Positions 45,655-57,231 of a DNA stretch of 64,000 bases are shown in pieces; position 1 is the first letter of the stretch, and each line of letters begins with the position of its first letter. The position numbers were made by a program, and so were the translations under genes. Origin of the DNA: Corythucha ciliata (taxonomy: Eukaryota > Arthropoda > Insecta > Hemiptera > Tingidae); NCBI GenBank assembly GCA_038030265.1, contig CM075939.1:55533253-55597252 (forward strand), given 5' to 3'. Below the pieces are notes generated by a model. It was not told the DNA's origin and did not search any database. It saw only the letters and a list, made by a program, of their open reading frames with translations.

Positions 45655-46400
45655 CCACAATGCAAGCCTTAAAATAAGCGTTTTCAGCGTTCAAAGCACA
45701 AATCGGCACTTTATCTGAACTTGTAATCACGAATTATCGATTTTTCTCGATTAAATTCATGAACTTGCTTCAAGAATCCGCGGATTAGCGTTGGCTCAAC
45801 TCTCGATCTATCTTAATTTCATCCACATATTAGCCACTTTTCTCAATTTTAACCGCGAATAGGGGGTTTTCCCCCTTTTAGTCGTGAATTTGCGTTTTTA
45901 TAGATTTTTTTTTTCCGCAAATTCGCCCTTTTCTCTACTTTATCCGCAAATTTGCGCTTTTCATCAATTTTAGCAGCGAATTAGCGCATTTTTCTGTCTA
46001 ATTTTACCCACGAATTAGCGTTTTTCTCCATTTTAGCCGCGAAGTTGCCTCAAGAATCCGCGAATTGGCGTTTTCTCTGTTTAGGGTAGTTTAATAAATA
46101 ATATAAATAAATTGTTAAGCAGCAAGGAGGCTTTCGGACATCTATATACTACCTACACATTAAAATTTAAACGCCTCGACAGTCCAAAATTCCGGCGGTT
46201 TCTCAATTTCAACTGTGAATCAGCACTTTTCTAGATGTTTATCCCCCCCCCCAATTGTAGCGCTATATATCTCAATTTTAGCCACAAAAAAAAACACACC
46301 TTTTTTCGATTTAAGGCGGGAATAAGCGCTGTTTTTCAGATTTCAACTGCGAATCAGCGTTTTTTCTTGAATTAAATCGAGAATGAGCGTTTTTGAAAAC
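45655..46400 (-). repeat. repeat field, minus orientation
   Basis: CTCAATTTTAGCCGCGAATTAGCG-type units on the right of the gypsy fragment, opposite in direction to the field on its left. An island without the motif lies at 46085-46195. Confidence 0.8.
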
Positions 46401-48256
46401 TTGAATTCTAAGGAGGAGATTAAAATATGAAACAATGCTGGATTTTTTTGAATTTGAAACTGCGGTTTCCTAGTCATCAATGCGCTAAGTCACATAATTT
46501 ACTTTCTAGAACGTTATAAATGGTAAAATTCAAGTCTTATCCACCGTTCTTACAAATTTTGTTAGAAAAAGACAGTATCCCCCCCTTCCCCGAACAACTT
46601 TGCCCTTTACTTTAGTCTCTATACGAAGCACGATTTTCGAGAAAGGAATTCCGAACAGAATGAGGAGGAAATCTAGCTGATTAAGAAGAACGAAACAAGT
46701 TGGGCGCACGGCACGGCCTGTGGACGCGTGACAGTGTCTTCTTTTTTTTCCACTTCTTCCTTTAACCCCCCCCCCCCACTTACCCCGTTCCACCATCACC
46801 AAGCCTTATCATAGCCCTCCTGAAGAATAATGACGGCCCACCCAAGGCTCACGTAGAAGGGCTCCCACGGTTTCCTCGCGCGTTCCTCGACAGTGTTGAA
46901 GTTTACCACGGCTCACAATAAGAAGGGAGAGGTCACGTGGTCTCGCGCTCCGCAACGCACATAAGACATGGATTGTTGTGGGGGGGGGGGGGTGTTAGCG
47001 ACTCGAATATGATTGTGTGCCTTCCCGTCTTTTTCGTCTGTCCCTTTTTTCGGAGAAAACGTAGTGCCTTATGATGGGGCGATCTTTCACTGTTCCTCTT
47101 CGCACGAGTTACGAGTCAAAAAAACAACAAGAAAAGCACCCTCTGGAGGTAGCCCCGTCACGTACCAAATATCTTCTTCTTGGCAACTTCTTCAGTTGTT
47201 CCTTTTTGTTCTCCCCGACACCCCACAGGATTATTATTCTTCCTTCTTGCGCAATCCTGTCCTTCCCCTCACCCCACCCTCTTGTCATCATCATCATCAT
47301 CATCCACGTTCCACCATTCGTTTTGTACCTTTTACAGCCATTAATTCGAAAGGCGTTCCTTTAATTCAAGGTTATAATATCGGCGAACGTGATGTTTTTT
47401 TTGTGGTAACTCGACGGGAACAGCTTTTTGACCCCCCCCCCACCACCACCACCACCACTCCACCAATATATCACACCTTATTCGTTTCGCAAGTCTTGAA
47501 AAAAGAACCGGATTGAAAGAAATCGAAATTGTTGAAACCAGCCGCTTGGTGAAAGCCCAATTATTTGTAGCAAGGGGTACGAATTTCTATGAACGAAATC
47601 TATGCCCCCCTCGCCATTACCTCGGTACGCTAACTATTCACGGCTTACTCTTGCTCTTTCACACTAAGTTTCTGCTCTGATGAGTGTGAATACGCCATTT
47701 TATAGCCGATGTAGCCGATTTAGCTTATAACACGTCATTTATCTAGTAAAACTGTGTCTTTAGGATTCAAATTACCCGGGAAAATTAACCCAGAAATAAG
47801 AGAATTTAATGAAGAGGCGGTAAATTTGGTGAAGTATTTGGAATTTTTCCTCAAGAAATGTATTTTTGCACATGTATAGTCATAATTGATTCGCAAAATG
47901 GTATTTTTTTAGGGTGAGGGGGGGGGGGCTGACTTCCGCCGCCACGAGGCCATGAGGCTTTATAGTGACAAAAGGACCTGATGATGGGTGTAGATCCACC
48001 ACTGAATTCACGAGAAAGTTTAATATTCGCCAAATTTTGAAATTAGGCCTTCAAATATAACGACTTATTGGGCATTTTCCAGTTAATATTGATGGTTGGG
48101 GGGGAATATTTCCGATGCTTCCCTGGCTCTCTCAAGGAACATGCTAAAAATGTCGTGAGTCCCCTCACCGCAATCACAGCGTCAGAAGCCCCGCCACCGA
48201 TACCAAATGAAAATCGAACAGTCATTTTGACCGATATTCCGGTCTAAGAACAATTA
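46401..48256. other. non-coding stretch with poly-G/C tracts and triplet microsatellites
   Basis: C10 near 46769, G13 near 46980, a CAT run (47285-47303), C10 plus CCA repeats (47431-47460) and G10 near 47922. The frame 47013-47516 spans these tracts and is not protein-like. Confidence 0.5.
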
Positions 48257-48394
48257 GGCCCGTATTTATGAACGTTCCTTGAAGCTTCTTTGAGTCAAGG
48301 AACCGTTGAGAACAGTTTTGATCGAAATAAAAACATATTTTCTAATGAATTTCAAGGGTTCCTTAATGGCAAGGAACGTTCATGCATAAGTCTT
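48257..48394. mobile_element. small MITE (about 138 bp) with ATGAACGTTCCTTG ends
   Basis: CGTATTTATGAACGTTCCTTG at the left is matched inversely by CAAGGAACGTTCATGCATAAG at the right, with a second inner pair around AAGGAACC. No coding capacity. Target duplication unclear. Confidence 0.65.
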
Positions 48395-48867
48395 GCATTG
48401 CACAATTTTAATTGTATACTGGTGTGGGGGGGGGGTGACAAGTTTTGATCGGAGGGCGTTGACCGTGGGGGAAAAAAAGTTTCTAAATGAAAAGTTGGGC
48501 GGTGGCTCTTTCGGGGTGGGTGATGTCGGAACAAAAGAAACCCCCGAAAATAGGGAAAAACGGAAAAACAGCCATGGGCCTTCCCCTCAAGAGGATTTTG
48601 CGTTTTAATAAGTATAGTAAGATTCTGTAATTTACAAAATTTACGTGTCGTAAAATGGAAGAAGGGCGAGGGGAGGTAACTCGTTGCCATGGTTTTTACG
48701 ATACCTAGTGAATTGAACTGTGGAATTTTCACGCTAGAATGTGTGGTCTCGAAGAAAAAATAATAAATTCTTGACAAATGCGTGGAAAAACCAAGGCAAC
48801 GGGATACATCCTCTCCCCCTCCTTCCCAATTACGACACGTAAATTTTGCGAGTTACAGAATCACCCC
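48395..48867. other. non-coding spacer
   Basis: G9 near 48425. Nothing recognised; open frames on both strands are chance. Confidence 0.4.
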
Positions 48868-48989
48868 CCCAGGGTCCCTATTCAGAAACGACGGGAAAAA
48901 TGCCGCAAGTGTGGTTGCTATGGCTTATTCGGACTCCTTGGATCCCGATTGCGGCATTATTTCCCGACTGTTCGGAATAAGGCCCCAGG
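48868..48989. mobile_element. small MITE (about 122 bp) with CAGTCGGGAAATAATGCCGC ends
   Basis: The left arm CAGGGTCCCTATTCAGAAAC, followed by GACGGGAAAAATGCCGCA, pairs with the right arm TGCGGCATTATTTCCCGACT, followed by TTCGGAATAAGGCCCC. A second copy is at 53582. Confidence 0.8.
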
Positions 48990-51690
48990 TCTGATGAAGA
49001 ATTGTTACATTTTTTTTTTTTTTTTAATTTGAAACAATTATCCTTCTTAAGGTTCATTTAAGTGGTGTAAAACCCACCGTTATTGAGAGATAAAAATGTA
49101 ATTTCGAATGCAGACAACGCTTCTGTCACTAATTACGATTTCCTTATGTGCACTAGTGCAATGAGGCGCCGCGTATCCCCGCCCTCTTGACTTTTTTATT
49201 TGTAATATAATTTTGTTTACCGAGTAAAAAAACCTCTTGAGTTAGTATTCAAGTACCAAAAAAAGCGCGTGACCGCCTTTATATAGAAAGTCCTCATACT
49301 GGTTCGCATGTATCGCTCAACTCATTCTCTCTCCCTTTCTTCCAGACCCTGCCTCTTAATTACTTAACATTAACAAGTGGAAAAATTGGTGATGACGAAG
49401 AAGTGGGGGTGGTGTAACACGTGCTTGGTCGGCTGCCAATTGTCCAATTAGAGCGGTCTGTTTTCGAGCGATCTCAAAAAATAATTCTTCGTGAGAGAAA
49501 GAAAATTGATTTTTATTTTTAATTGGAAAAAAAAAAAATAAAAAAACTGGTGCCAAGGATCGGGTCATCATTGGATTGGTGGGGGAAGGAGGGGGTTTGA
49601 GGCTGAATTTCTTGTAAGCTCTATCTGTTTCTCATTAAAAAAAAAAAAAAAAAAGTTGCGACCCTATAATATTTGAGCGCCACTGTGACTCTCGTGCCAC
49701 CCTTCGTTAACAGCCTCTCTTAATTAGCCGAAGCGACCCCTAAAAAATTGTTTACTAACTATTCAGTATGCTGGTCCTACGAAAAGGAAGTCATAATTCC
49801 TTCATTTTTTCGTCGTAGAAATCAGTTTTATGGTCCGAACATCCCTCTGAAGTCGGTGGTTATTTTTATATTTTATTGATTTAAATGATAAACTGTTTGA
49901 AAAGGGCACAGAATAATTGTTTCAATAAATTTGTTCCCGCACCTATATCAGGTGAATTTTAAAAGAGCAAACGATTCTGTCCATCAGGACGCTATTCGGA
50001 TGATTCAGCCGGCGGCCACACCATCAGTTTTCATAGCCCCAAAAGGTTCAAAGGTTCAGCAGGTAGTCCACCCCTCCCCCCCTTTTTTTTCACTCCACCC
50101 TACCATTGGAAAGGCATTGTGTTCTTAATAAGTTTCATTCATATGATAATTTTTGAGTTATAAGAGCGGAGTACGAGCCGTGGGGACCTCTCGATGGGCG
50201 GAATAAACAAGGGCGTTCTCCTAAAGTTTCGAGGTATAATAATAACAACAAAAAATAAAAAAAATGTGAAGGTAGACAATAAAAGTAATGTTCTTAAAAA
50301 AGCGATAAAAACTGTTTTTATTAGTTGATAATAATTTTTTGTCTGTGTTCTCGAATCGAAGGATTTCACGGCCCACAGCTTGGAGTTTTAAGGTGATAAA
50401 ACCCGGGATTTTGGAGTCTTGACATGGTTCATTTTAATTGCTCTCCGTTAAATTTATGGAATTTTCGACGATGGTGCAGTACTAAAAACCTTCAAGACTT
50501 CAAAAAACATAAAATAAAATGAAAATCAGAAAGAATTATAACTGCACCACACAGGGAATCAATAAAACTATTAAATTTTCATCGTTCATTATCGCTTCTT
50601 TTGAGCACCGACTACACTGAATCAAATTGCAGTTCACTCCCTCCCCCGCTAAACAAGCACTGCAGCCGGTAAAATTGTAATTACTCGTCAAGATAAGCGT
50701 GACAATTACCTTAATCACTGTCGTTTTATTGTCACTATTTTCCGGCCTCGCGTTATTTCCAACTGCGAACTATGGCAAGGATATTAAGTCACTTATCGAT
50801 TTTTTTCTCAGGGTTGAGTACCACGCGTAGCCAGATAATAGTTAACGGGTTATAACCCGTAATTTATTGTTGATAAACCTATACGATGAACTATTACAGC
50901 AAGGTGGAAAATATTTGTTATTTAAAATGAAAAGCGCAGAAAGAGACCGCCGACGGGATTACAATTTTTTTTTTTTTTTTGTCTCAGCCCTGATTGGCCA
51001 ATAGACTTTTTCCTCCATGCCGTGCGGAATAGAGGACAATGGGCGATGGATTAATTACGCTCTAATTGGTTTGATGAAACAGCAAATAACCTTTTTTCTC
51101 TCTCTCTCTCGAAGAAACGCGTGAACCACTCTTGTGACTGTCCCGTTACCTGAAAAATACCTGTGGAAGAGGGCACTTTTTAAAAAGCACCAGAGGAGCA
51201 ATTTCACAGAATTATCCAGCAGTTTTAAATGAAAACAAATTGGGCATTCTCATTAAAATGTCAAAAATCAATACGTGGCCCCATCCTGTTTTGGTGGGCC
51301 CAACTAAGAGCCGTCTCGACTCCCCTAACCAAAATTAATTCGAGCTTGGGAATAAATAATTTGATTTGTCAACCTCTGCACTCAGAAATTTAAAAATTAA
51401 ATAAATTAGCCCTGCCACCTGCCAGTTTTTTTTTCTTTTCTTTTTTTATCATACTCGTTGTGAAAACGCGTGCTTTCATGACTTGCAACTGTCATGAAAA
51501 TACGATTTTCATGTCTAGGCATGAACATGTTTGCCAAAATTTGTCCCCAAGATGCGCTTCGGATAACTATCGCATTTTGTTTCCTATTCTTGCAGGGGTT
51601 TTTCTCGTTGCCACGCAACGCACCTCTCCTCACTCCTCTACACCGACCGACGTTGTTCCCACTCACTGAGGCGTTGCCGTTTGTCTATGT
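48990..51690. other. non-coding stretch
   Basis: T-rich run 49009-49025, A-runs at 49528-49540 and 49637-49654, T17 near 50966. No coding or repeat feature is recognised. The rightmost part (51400-51740) could contain LTR sequence of the gypsy element that follows, but no matching second LTR exists in the window. Confidence 0.45.
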
Positions 51691-51896
51691 AGCAAAGTGG
51701 TAGCCAAATTAGAACCAAACAAACGATACTTTATTGATTTGTGGCGCCCCTTCACATTTTTACATAAAAAACATCAGTTGTTCGGTTTTTCATGGTTAGA
51801 AAAATATAGACTTTCGTTCTCTGACTGGTCTCGTTTTTCGTGGACCCCGACGTTCGCCGTGTCCCTTCACTCGTGGTATTATCGCTCAACCGGCTG

Positions 51897-52400
51897 ATGA
51901 CGACGAGGTTCTAGAGCCACAACGCATATCAAGTGTCTCCGTTCGGCTACCTCCGTTTTGGCGCCACCGGCCCGATCTTTGGTTCCGCCAAGTCGAAGCT
52001 CAGTTCGACTTACCAGCCAACCGTATTACTCAGGACACTACGAAATTCAATTACGTCGTTTCCACTCTCGACATGGACGTCCTCGAAATACGTCAGTGAC
52101 ATCATCAACCACCCGCCTGCGACCCCTTCAGAGTCAATATATTCCTCTTCCGAACCCACAACTTCCGCACCTTCTTCTTCAACCCTTCTCGACGCGATCC
52201 AACGGCTCACTCAACGCCTTACCGACCTCGAACAACGTTCAACCCCCTCGCTGATACGCCGTCGCTACAGATCACCTTGTCCCAAACCAGAACTACCAAC
52301 TTCACCACCAAAAACAGGTTTCTGTTATTATGACGAAAGGTTCGATAACAAAGCTCAAAACTGTCGTTCCCCCTGTTCTTTTTCTTCAAAAAACTAATGT
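51897..52400 (+). pseudogene. gypsy gag remnant
   Basis: The frame starting near 51937 reads VRLPPFWRHRPDLWFRQVEA and on to FNYVVSTLDMDVLE, the capsid start typical of this gypsy group (W...W...EAQF). It then shifts to the frame open at 51933-52397, which ends with a zinc-knuckle relic FCYYDERFDNKAQNC. Frameshift near 52090. Confidence 0.65.
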
Positions 52401-52575
52401 TCCGATCGCAGGTGGCGGCAAGCGATCGCCGTAACTCGACACGCCGCGTCATCGTCGTCATCGTCTGTTCGATGGTACTACTCAACTTTCTGTCGCTGGT
52501 GTTCATCCTTCAACTGCACCGTCGAATAACCCAGCACGCCTGAACCTCTGTGACACGACGAACAAGTTTGCCGCG

Positions 52576-53436
52576 TTGCTCACGCGATTCCCTGAGATCG
52601 TTCAACCTCCCTCTTTTCCACGCCCATCTCTGCCACACAATACCCAGCACGCAATCGAAACCACCGGACCACCTGTTCGTTCCCGCTTTCGACGTCTTCA
52701 CCCCGACAAGTTGAAAGCTGCCAAAGCAGAATTCCAAATAATGCTAGACCTCGGCATCTGTCGTCCCTCTAAAGCTTGTTGGTCTAGTCCGCTCCACGTC
52801 GTTCCTAAAAAAGACGGCACCTGTCGACCTTGCGGTGATTTCCGACGCCTGAACGCTGTCACCAAACCTGACCTCTACCCTCTCCCTTATCTTCACGATT
52901 TCACGTCCAATCTTCACGGAACGACAATTTCCTCGAAGCTAGATCTCCTTCGAGCATACAACCAAATACCAGTCGCACCTTCAGACATCGAAAAAACCGC
53001 CATCATCACACCTGTAGGCCTTTTTGAGTTTCCGATGATGTGTTTCGGTTTACGCAACGCCGGTCAATCATTTCAGCGATACATGGATGAAATACTTCGC
53101 GACCTTCCCTTCCTCTTCGTTTACCTCGACGATGCGCTTATCGCTTCCAAATCTCCCGCAGAACATCTGGAGCATCTCACTCTCGTTTTCCAGCGTTTCA
53201 GGAGCTACGGACTCCATCTTAACGTGAACAAATGTGTTTTCGGCGTAACAGAAGTAGACTTCTTAGGTTTCCAAGTTCTCACCGTCCGGCACATCACCAC
53301 TTCTTCAACGTGTTCGTGCCCTCACCGAAGCTCCTCGACCTACAACCTTTCAATCCTTGCGTCGTTTCCTCGGAACCATAAATTTCTACCGCCGCTTTAT
53401 TCACCGCGCGGCCTGGGCCCAAATCACGCTTCATGA
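52576..53436 (+). pseudogene. gypsy reverse transcriptase domain, nearly intact
   Basis: About 235 codons read cleanly through all RT blocks: [36 protein letters not shown] (first Asp), FGLRNAGQSFQRYMDE and the catalytic LFVYLDDALIAS, then VNKCVFGVTEVDFLGFQV. A frameshift near 53278 follows. The RFLGTINFYRRFI region continues in another frame to about 53450, where coding similarity stops. Of the gypsy copies here, it has the best preserved RT, but it lacks partners for mobility. Confidence 0.85.
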
Positions 53437-53581
53437 CGCCTTAAGGGATGATTTTTAGATTTTTTTCTTCGATGAACAGTAGCTTCCCGTTACATTTCCC
53501 ACGAACGGTAGCTTCCCTTAAAACGGGAATAGTATTTTACTCATTGCCGTTGCATTTCATTGGTACGGTTGCTTTCCCCAG

Positions 53582-53695
53582 AACTGGGGTCTTATTCTGA
53601 ACAGTCGGGAAAAAATTCCGCAAGCGGGATCCAAGGACGCAGAATAAGATATAACATTATCCCGCCATAGCAACCGCTTTTTGCGGCCCCTGGAA
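53582..53695. mobile_element. second copy of the CAGTCGGGAAA MITE, one end worn
   Basis: CTGGGGTCTTATTCTGAACA, then GTCGGGAAAAAATTCCGC, matches the inverse of the 48868 element; the middle GGGATCCAAGGA and CCATAGCAACCGC also match. A 15-base insert lies inside and the right arm is shortened (TTGCGGCCCCTGG). Confidence 0.7.
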
Positions 53696-53897
53696 TAATT
53701 TACCATTTCAACATATGTATGGTAGCTGGACAAGAAAGGTGTATAAGAGATCGGCGGTGGTATAAATATTGAGGAGGCCGCAATCAAAACATTGGACAAG
53801 AAAGTTACATTGGAGATCCGCGATGATATAAACATTCTGATTGATATCTTAGGGGTGCCAAATTAAATAATGTATACAAATCAGATTAAGGGGAACA

Positions 53898-54157
53898 AAT
53901 GTCAATATTCTGGAGGCAGCAAATTTGAATGCCAACGTTCTGGGAAATCAAATTGGAATATCAATATTCTGGGGGCAGCAAATTGGAACGTCGATATTCC
54001 AAAGGCATCAAATTTGATTTCCAACATTCTGGAGGCAGCAAATTTGAACGTCAATATTCTAACGGTATAGCAAATATGAATGACAATATTCTGGAGGCTG
54101 CAAATTCGAAGGTCAATATTCTAAAGGCAGCACATTTGAATGTCAATATTCTACCAA
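53898..54157 (+). repeat. 30-bp tandem minisatellite, nearly 9 copies
   Basis: Unit AA-GTCAATATTCTGGAGGC followed by AGCAAATTTG, 30 bases with one 32-base variant. The unit length is a multiple of three, so frames stay open for long stretches (53870-54070, 53929-54168), but the rest of the frame has no start or domain. A looser run of AAGTCCAACTTCTA-type repeats continues to about 54300. Confidence 0.85.
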
Positions 54158-54379
54158 ATTCTATATAAAGCCAGGGATCTATACATATAAGTCCAACTTC
54201 TATATCAAGTCCAACGTCTAAATACACTTCCAACTTCCAACTTATATTAAAGTCCAGCATCTATCCACAAGCCCGAGTTCTAACCACACGGGCGACTTCT
54301 ACTAAAAAGTCCGAGTATGAAACGGTAGCGAACCTCGTAATAATAATAAAATTCTAAATCCTTAAAGAAAATCTTCACG

Positions 54380-55281
54380 TCCGCTAATTCACGGTTAAAG
54401 TGAAGAAATTGTGAAAATTCGCAGCCAAGGTTGACAAATAGCGCTCATTTGCATCTATTTTTTAAAAAATCAATTCGCTGGGTCTAAAATTTAGTAAGGG
54501 CGGTATACTTCACGGATAAAACCAGGAAACAATTCGCAGCTAAAACTAGGAAACAATTCGCGGCTTAAACTAGGAAACAATGCGCGGCAAAAATTGAAAA
54601 ACGCTAATTCGAGGATCTATTTGGGAAAACCTGCTAATACGTGGCTGAAACGGAGAAGACCCGCAAGTTCCCGGTTAAAATTAAAATGAAGCGCTCATTC
54701 GATAGAATAGAAGAAGAAGAAGAAGAAGAAAAAAAACGGCAATTCGTATAGATCAAGCTGAGAAAATCAGCGAATTCGCGGGCTTGAGCAGTAAACATTG
54801 AGCAATAATTCGCGGCTAAAATTGAAAATTACGTCATTTTGCATGGCTATAAGAAGTAAAAGAAAGCGCTAGTTCGCGGCTAAAATTGAGAAAAGGCGGT
54901 AAAACGCTGTTGAAGTTGGCGAAATGCACCCATTTGTAGCTTTAAATGGTGAAAACGCCAATACGTGGATGAAACATGAAATAAGGAGTAAAGCGGTAAT
55001 TCGCGGCTAAAATTAAGATTAATTCAAGATTTGCCTCAATAATCCATCCGCAAAGTGACCACAATAGCGTTTGAGTGCCCCGACCAAATTGTATCTACAA
55101 ATTAGCGTTCTTCGTCATTTTGAACGCCAATTCGGGTATCTCTAAATTTTACCCGTGAATTAGCGCCTTTGTACAGTTTTAGCCGCTTGGATCAGCGCTT
55201 TTTTCAATTTTATTCTCGAAGTTTCCCAAGAAGCGTTTTATTTTATCAATTTCAGTCCCATACTCGAGACCCGTGAATTAC

Positions 55282-55312
<31 letters not shown>

Positions 55313-55368
55313 TTTTTTTTTTTTTCTTTTTTGGGGGCATCAACAACGAGGTTATTAGCCTGCTATCT
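54380..55368 (+). repeat. left arm of the giant inverted repeat
   Basis: It starts TCCGCTAATTCACGG, contains the degenerate 30-bp repeat in plus orientation to about 55035, then in minus orientation to 55287. Next come an ATT tract and the 3' end of an I-type LINE (GGGGGCATCAACAACGAGGTT...). All of it reappears inverted at 57121-58342, except that about 200 bp present in the right arm (57275-57480) are absent here. Confidence 0.9.
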
Positions 55369-55431
55369 TCAGCTGAGGTATGTGCTTAGGTATTATCATA
55401 CTCTATTCATTTGTAATTCTTTACCTATGTT

Positions 55432-56115
55432 TTATATTAATTTATATATACCTATTGATTTTAAAAAACATATTATTCTCATGTTACCATCGGCTTTAAC
55501 TAATAAATCTTTATATTCTGGCATCTGTGAGTTGAAGAAGTTCATTCTCTGTGCTTGATACGTATGACATTCCGTGACAATGTGTTTCAAGGAGAGTCTA
55601 CAATTACATTGGTCGCAAAATGGTCTCCGTCTTCCAGTAAAGTGGTAGTCGTGCGTCAGCCTACTATGTCCAGTCCGAAGCCGAGCCATTTTAATCGATT
55701 CGCTCCGACTTAAATGTTCATTACTCATTCGTACCATCACGTTGGGGATTGTCTCCCTTAGTTGGGAATTCGTGTTCGTCCATTGTTCCTGCCATCGTTC
55801 CCATACAGCTTGTGTAATCCATCGCTTGCTGTCCTCGTAACTTGCCCTCAAAGCCAGTCGATCCATTCTGTCAAACGTTCGTGCAGCAGCTTCACCAGCT
55901 AGCCGGTCCGCTTGCTCATTCCCGAATATCGCTACATGACTAGGAACCCACATGAGCTTTATGGTTTTGTTTTGATCGCTCAGTCTTTTCAGTTTCATCA
56001 ATATTTTAATGATCAATTCATCCATTGAAAACTTGTTCTTCAGTGCTAACAGTGAGCTAAGCGAATCACTTACGATCAACGTTCTATTCCATGATGAATT
56101 TATGCAGAAGTTCAA
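55432..56115 (-). pseudogene. element 4 RNase H second half and C-terminus
   Basis: RNase H continues with IVSDSLSSLLALKNKF (Asp) and WVPSHVAIFGNEQADRLAGEA (Asp). The C-terminal tail has GHSRLTHDYHFTGRRRPFC and a CDQCNCRLSLKHIVTEC cluster as in the other elements. A single stop near 56131 separates it from the upstream frame. Confidence 0.85.
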
Positions 56116-56130
56116 CGCATGATAAATTCC

Positions 56131-57120
56131 TTACAGTTCCGCAGTATAGACAGAGGAGCACAGTGGCAATGACTCGGAAAAAAACGTGTCTTCTGAGGAA
56201 TAGCAGGCAAACCCCACTCCATTAGTGGTTTTTGAGCCATCAGTGTATATAGTGCGATATCCTTGATACTTCTCAATGGCGTGACTGAATAGGGCTACTA
56301 TGGCACTTTTTGGGAGGCACTTTTTTTCTGCCATTTGGAGGGTGAGATCCAAGTGTACGTCATCAAATAGCCATGGGTACCAATTATTTTCCATTGTCAT
56401 TACGAGAGGTAGCTGTATTTGAAGTCTTGTCATGTCTTCCCTCAGTCTTGTCGCGTACGGTCTAGTCCGCGTCATTTGCTCGGAAAAAGCTTCCACCCTA
56501 CTTTCGTCAAATATTGCTTCCTGGACAAAATGATTTTCTTTTCTTTTCATTTTAAGGGCGTATTTTACATTAATTAGGCTCCGGTGATATCCAGGTGGTA
56601 GGTGCGAGGTGAGTGCGAACAAGTCATGTACGGGCGTGGTATGAAAAGCTCCAACGGCAACTCTTAATCCCATGTGATAAATCCTGTCTAAAGGCTTTAG
56701 CCACGATTTCCTCGCCGATCCATATACGATTGATCCATAATCCATCTTAGCTCTAATAAGATGATCAAACACCTTCAGTAGTAGATCCATGTCAGCTCCC
56801 CATTTATGATTGCAAATCATTTTTAGTAGTCTCATTGATCTATAACACCCTGAAGCAGTCGCCTGTATATGACTTTTCCACCTTAATTGCTTTTCGAAAT
56901 GCAGCCCCAAAAACTTATGCTCTTGCTTAAATTTGATTTCATGATTCTGTAGAGACAAAGATGGTGTGCTGTGAGGCGTTCTCAACCTACAAAAATGGAC
57001 TGCAGCAGTCTTTTCTTCAGAAAATACTAGTCCACAGTACGCAGCATTTTCAATTAACTGGTCTATCGCTCTCTGTAAACTTGTGCTACTTGTGGAATCA
57101 AGTGAATGCCTAAAGTATAT
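56131..57120 (-). pseudogene. element 4 RT thumb and RNase H first half
   Basis: The frame begins in the RT thumb (IDQLIENAAYCGLVFSEEKT, HKFLGLHFEKQLRWKSHI), passes the connecting region (HMGLRVAVGAFHTTPVHDL) and reaches RNase H TIYTDGSKTTNGVGFA (Asp) and CSSVYTAEL (Glu). The YxDD palm, endonuclease and ORF1 are lost. The open frame extends upstream to 57432 only through non-LINE repeat sequence, so the first ~100 codons of that frame are not real. Confidence 0.8.
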
Positions 57121-57194
57121 AGATAGCGGGCTAATAACCTCGTTGTTGATGCCCCTAAAAAAAAGAAGAAAAAAAAAAAAAAATAAAAAAAAAA

Positions 57195-57231
<37 letters not shown>

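Larger units (their letters stand above)
51691..53450 (+). mobile_element. Ty3/gypsy retrotransposon, 5' half with deletions
   Basis: Order on the plus strand: possible tRNA primer-binding site TGGCGCCCC at 51742-51750, gag remains, RT. Protease sequence is not recognised between gag and RT, and RNase H/integrase are absent beyond 53450. RT sequence closely resembles that at 63.5 kb ([20 protein letters not shown]). Confidence 0.8.
55290..57225 (-). mobile_element. I-clade LINE (element 4), 5'-truncated, inside the inverted repeat
   Basis: The minus-strand body runs from just after the RT YxDD motif through RNase H to the AAT tail at 55284-55310. At its 5' side (57121-57225) it is joined to a second, oppositely oriented copy of the LINE 3' end (GGCTAATAACCTCGTTGTTG, ATGCCCC, A-rich, AAT repeats). 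Confidence 0.85.

Noticed and set aside
47013..47516. 167-codon open frame
   Set aside because: Spans CAT and CCA microsatellites and poly-C; the open state follows from low complexity.
53870..54168. Minisatellite reading frames as a repetitive protein gene
   Set aside because: No start, no signal peptide, no coding flanks; frame follows from a 30-base period.
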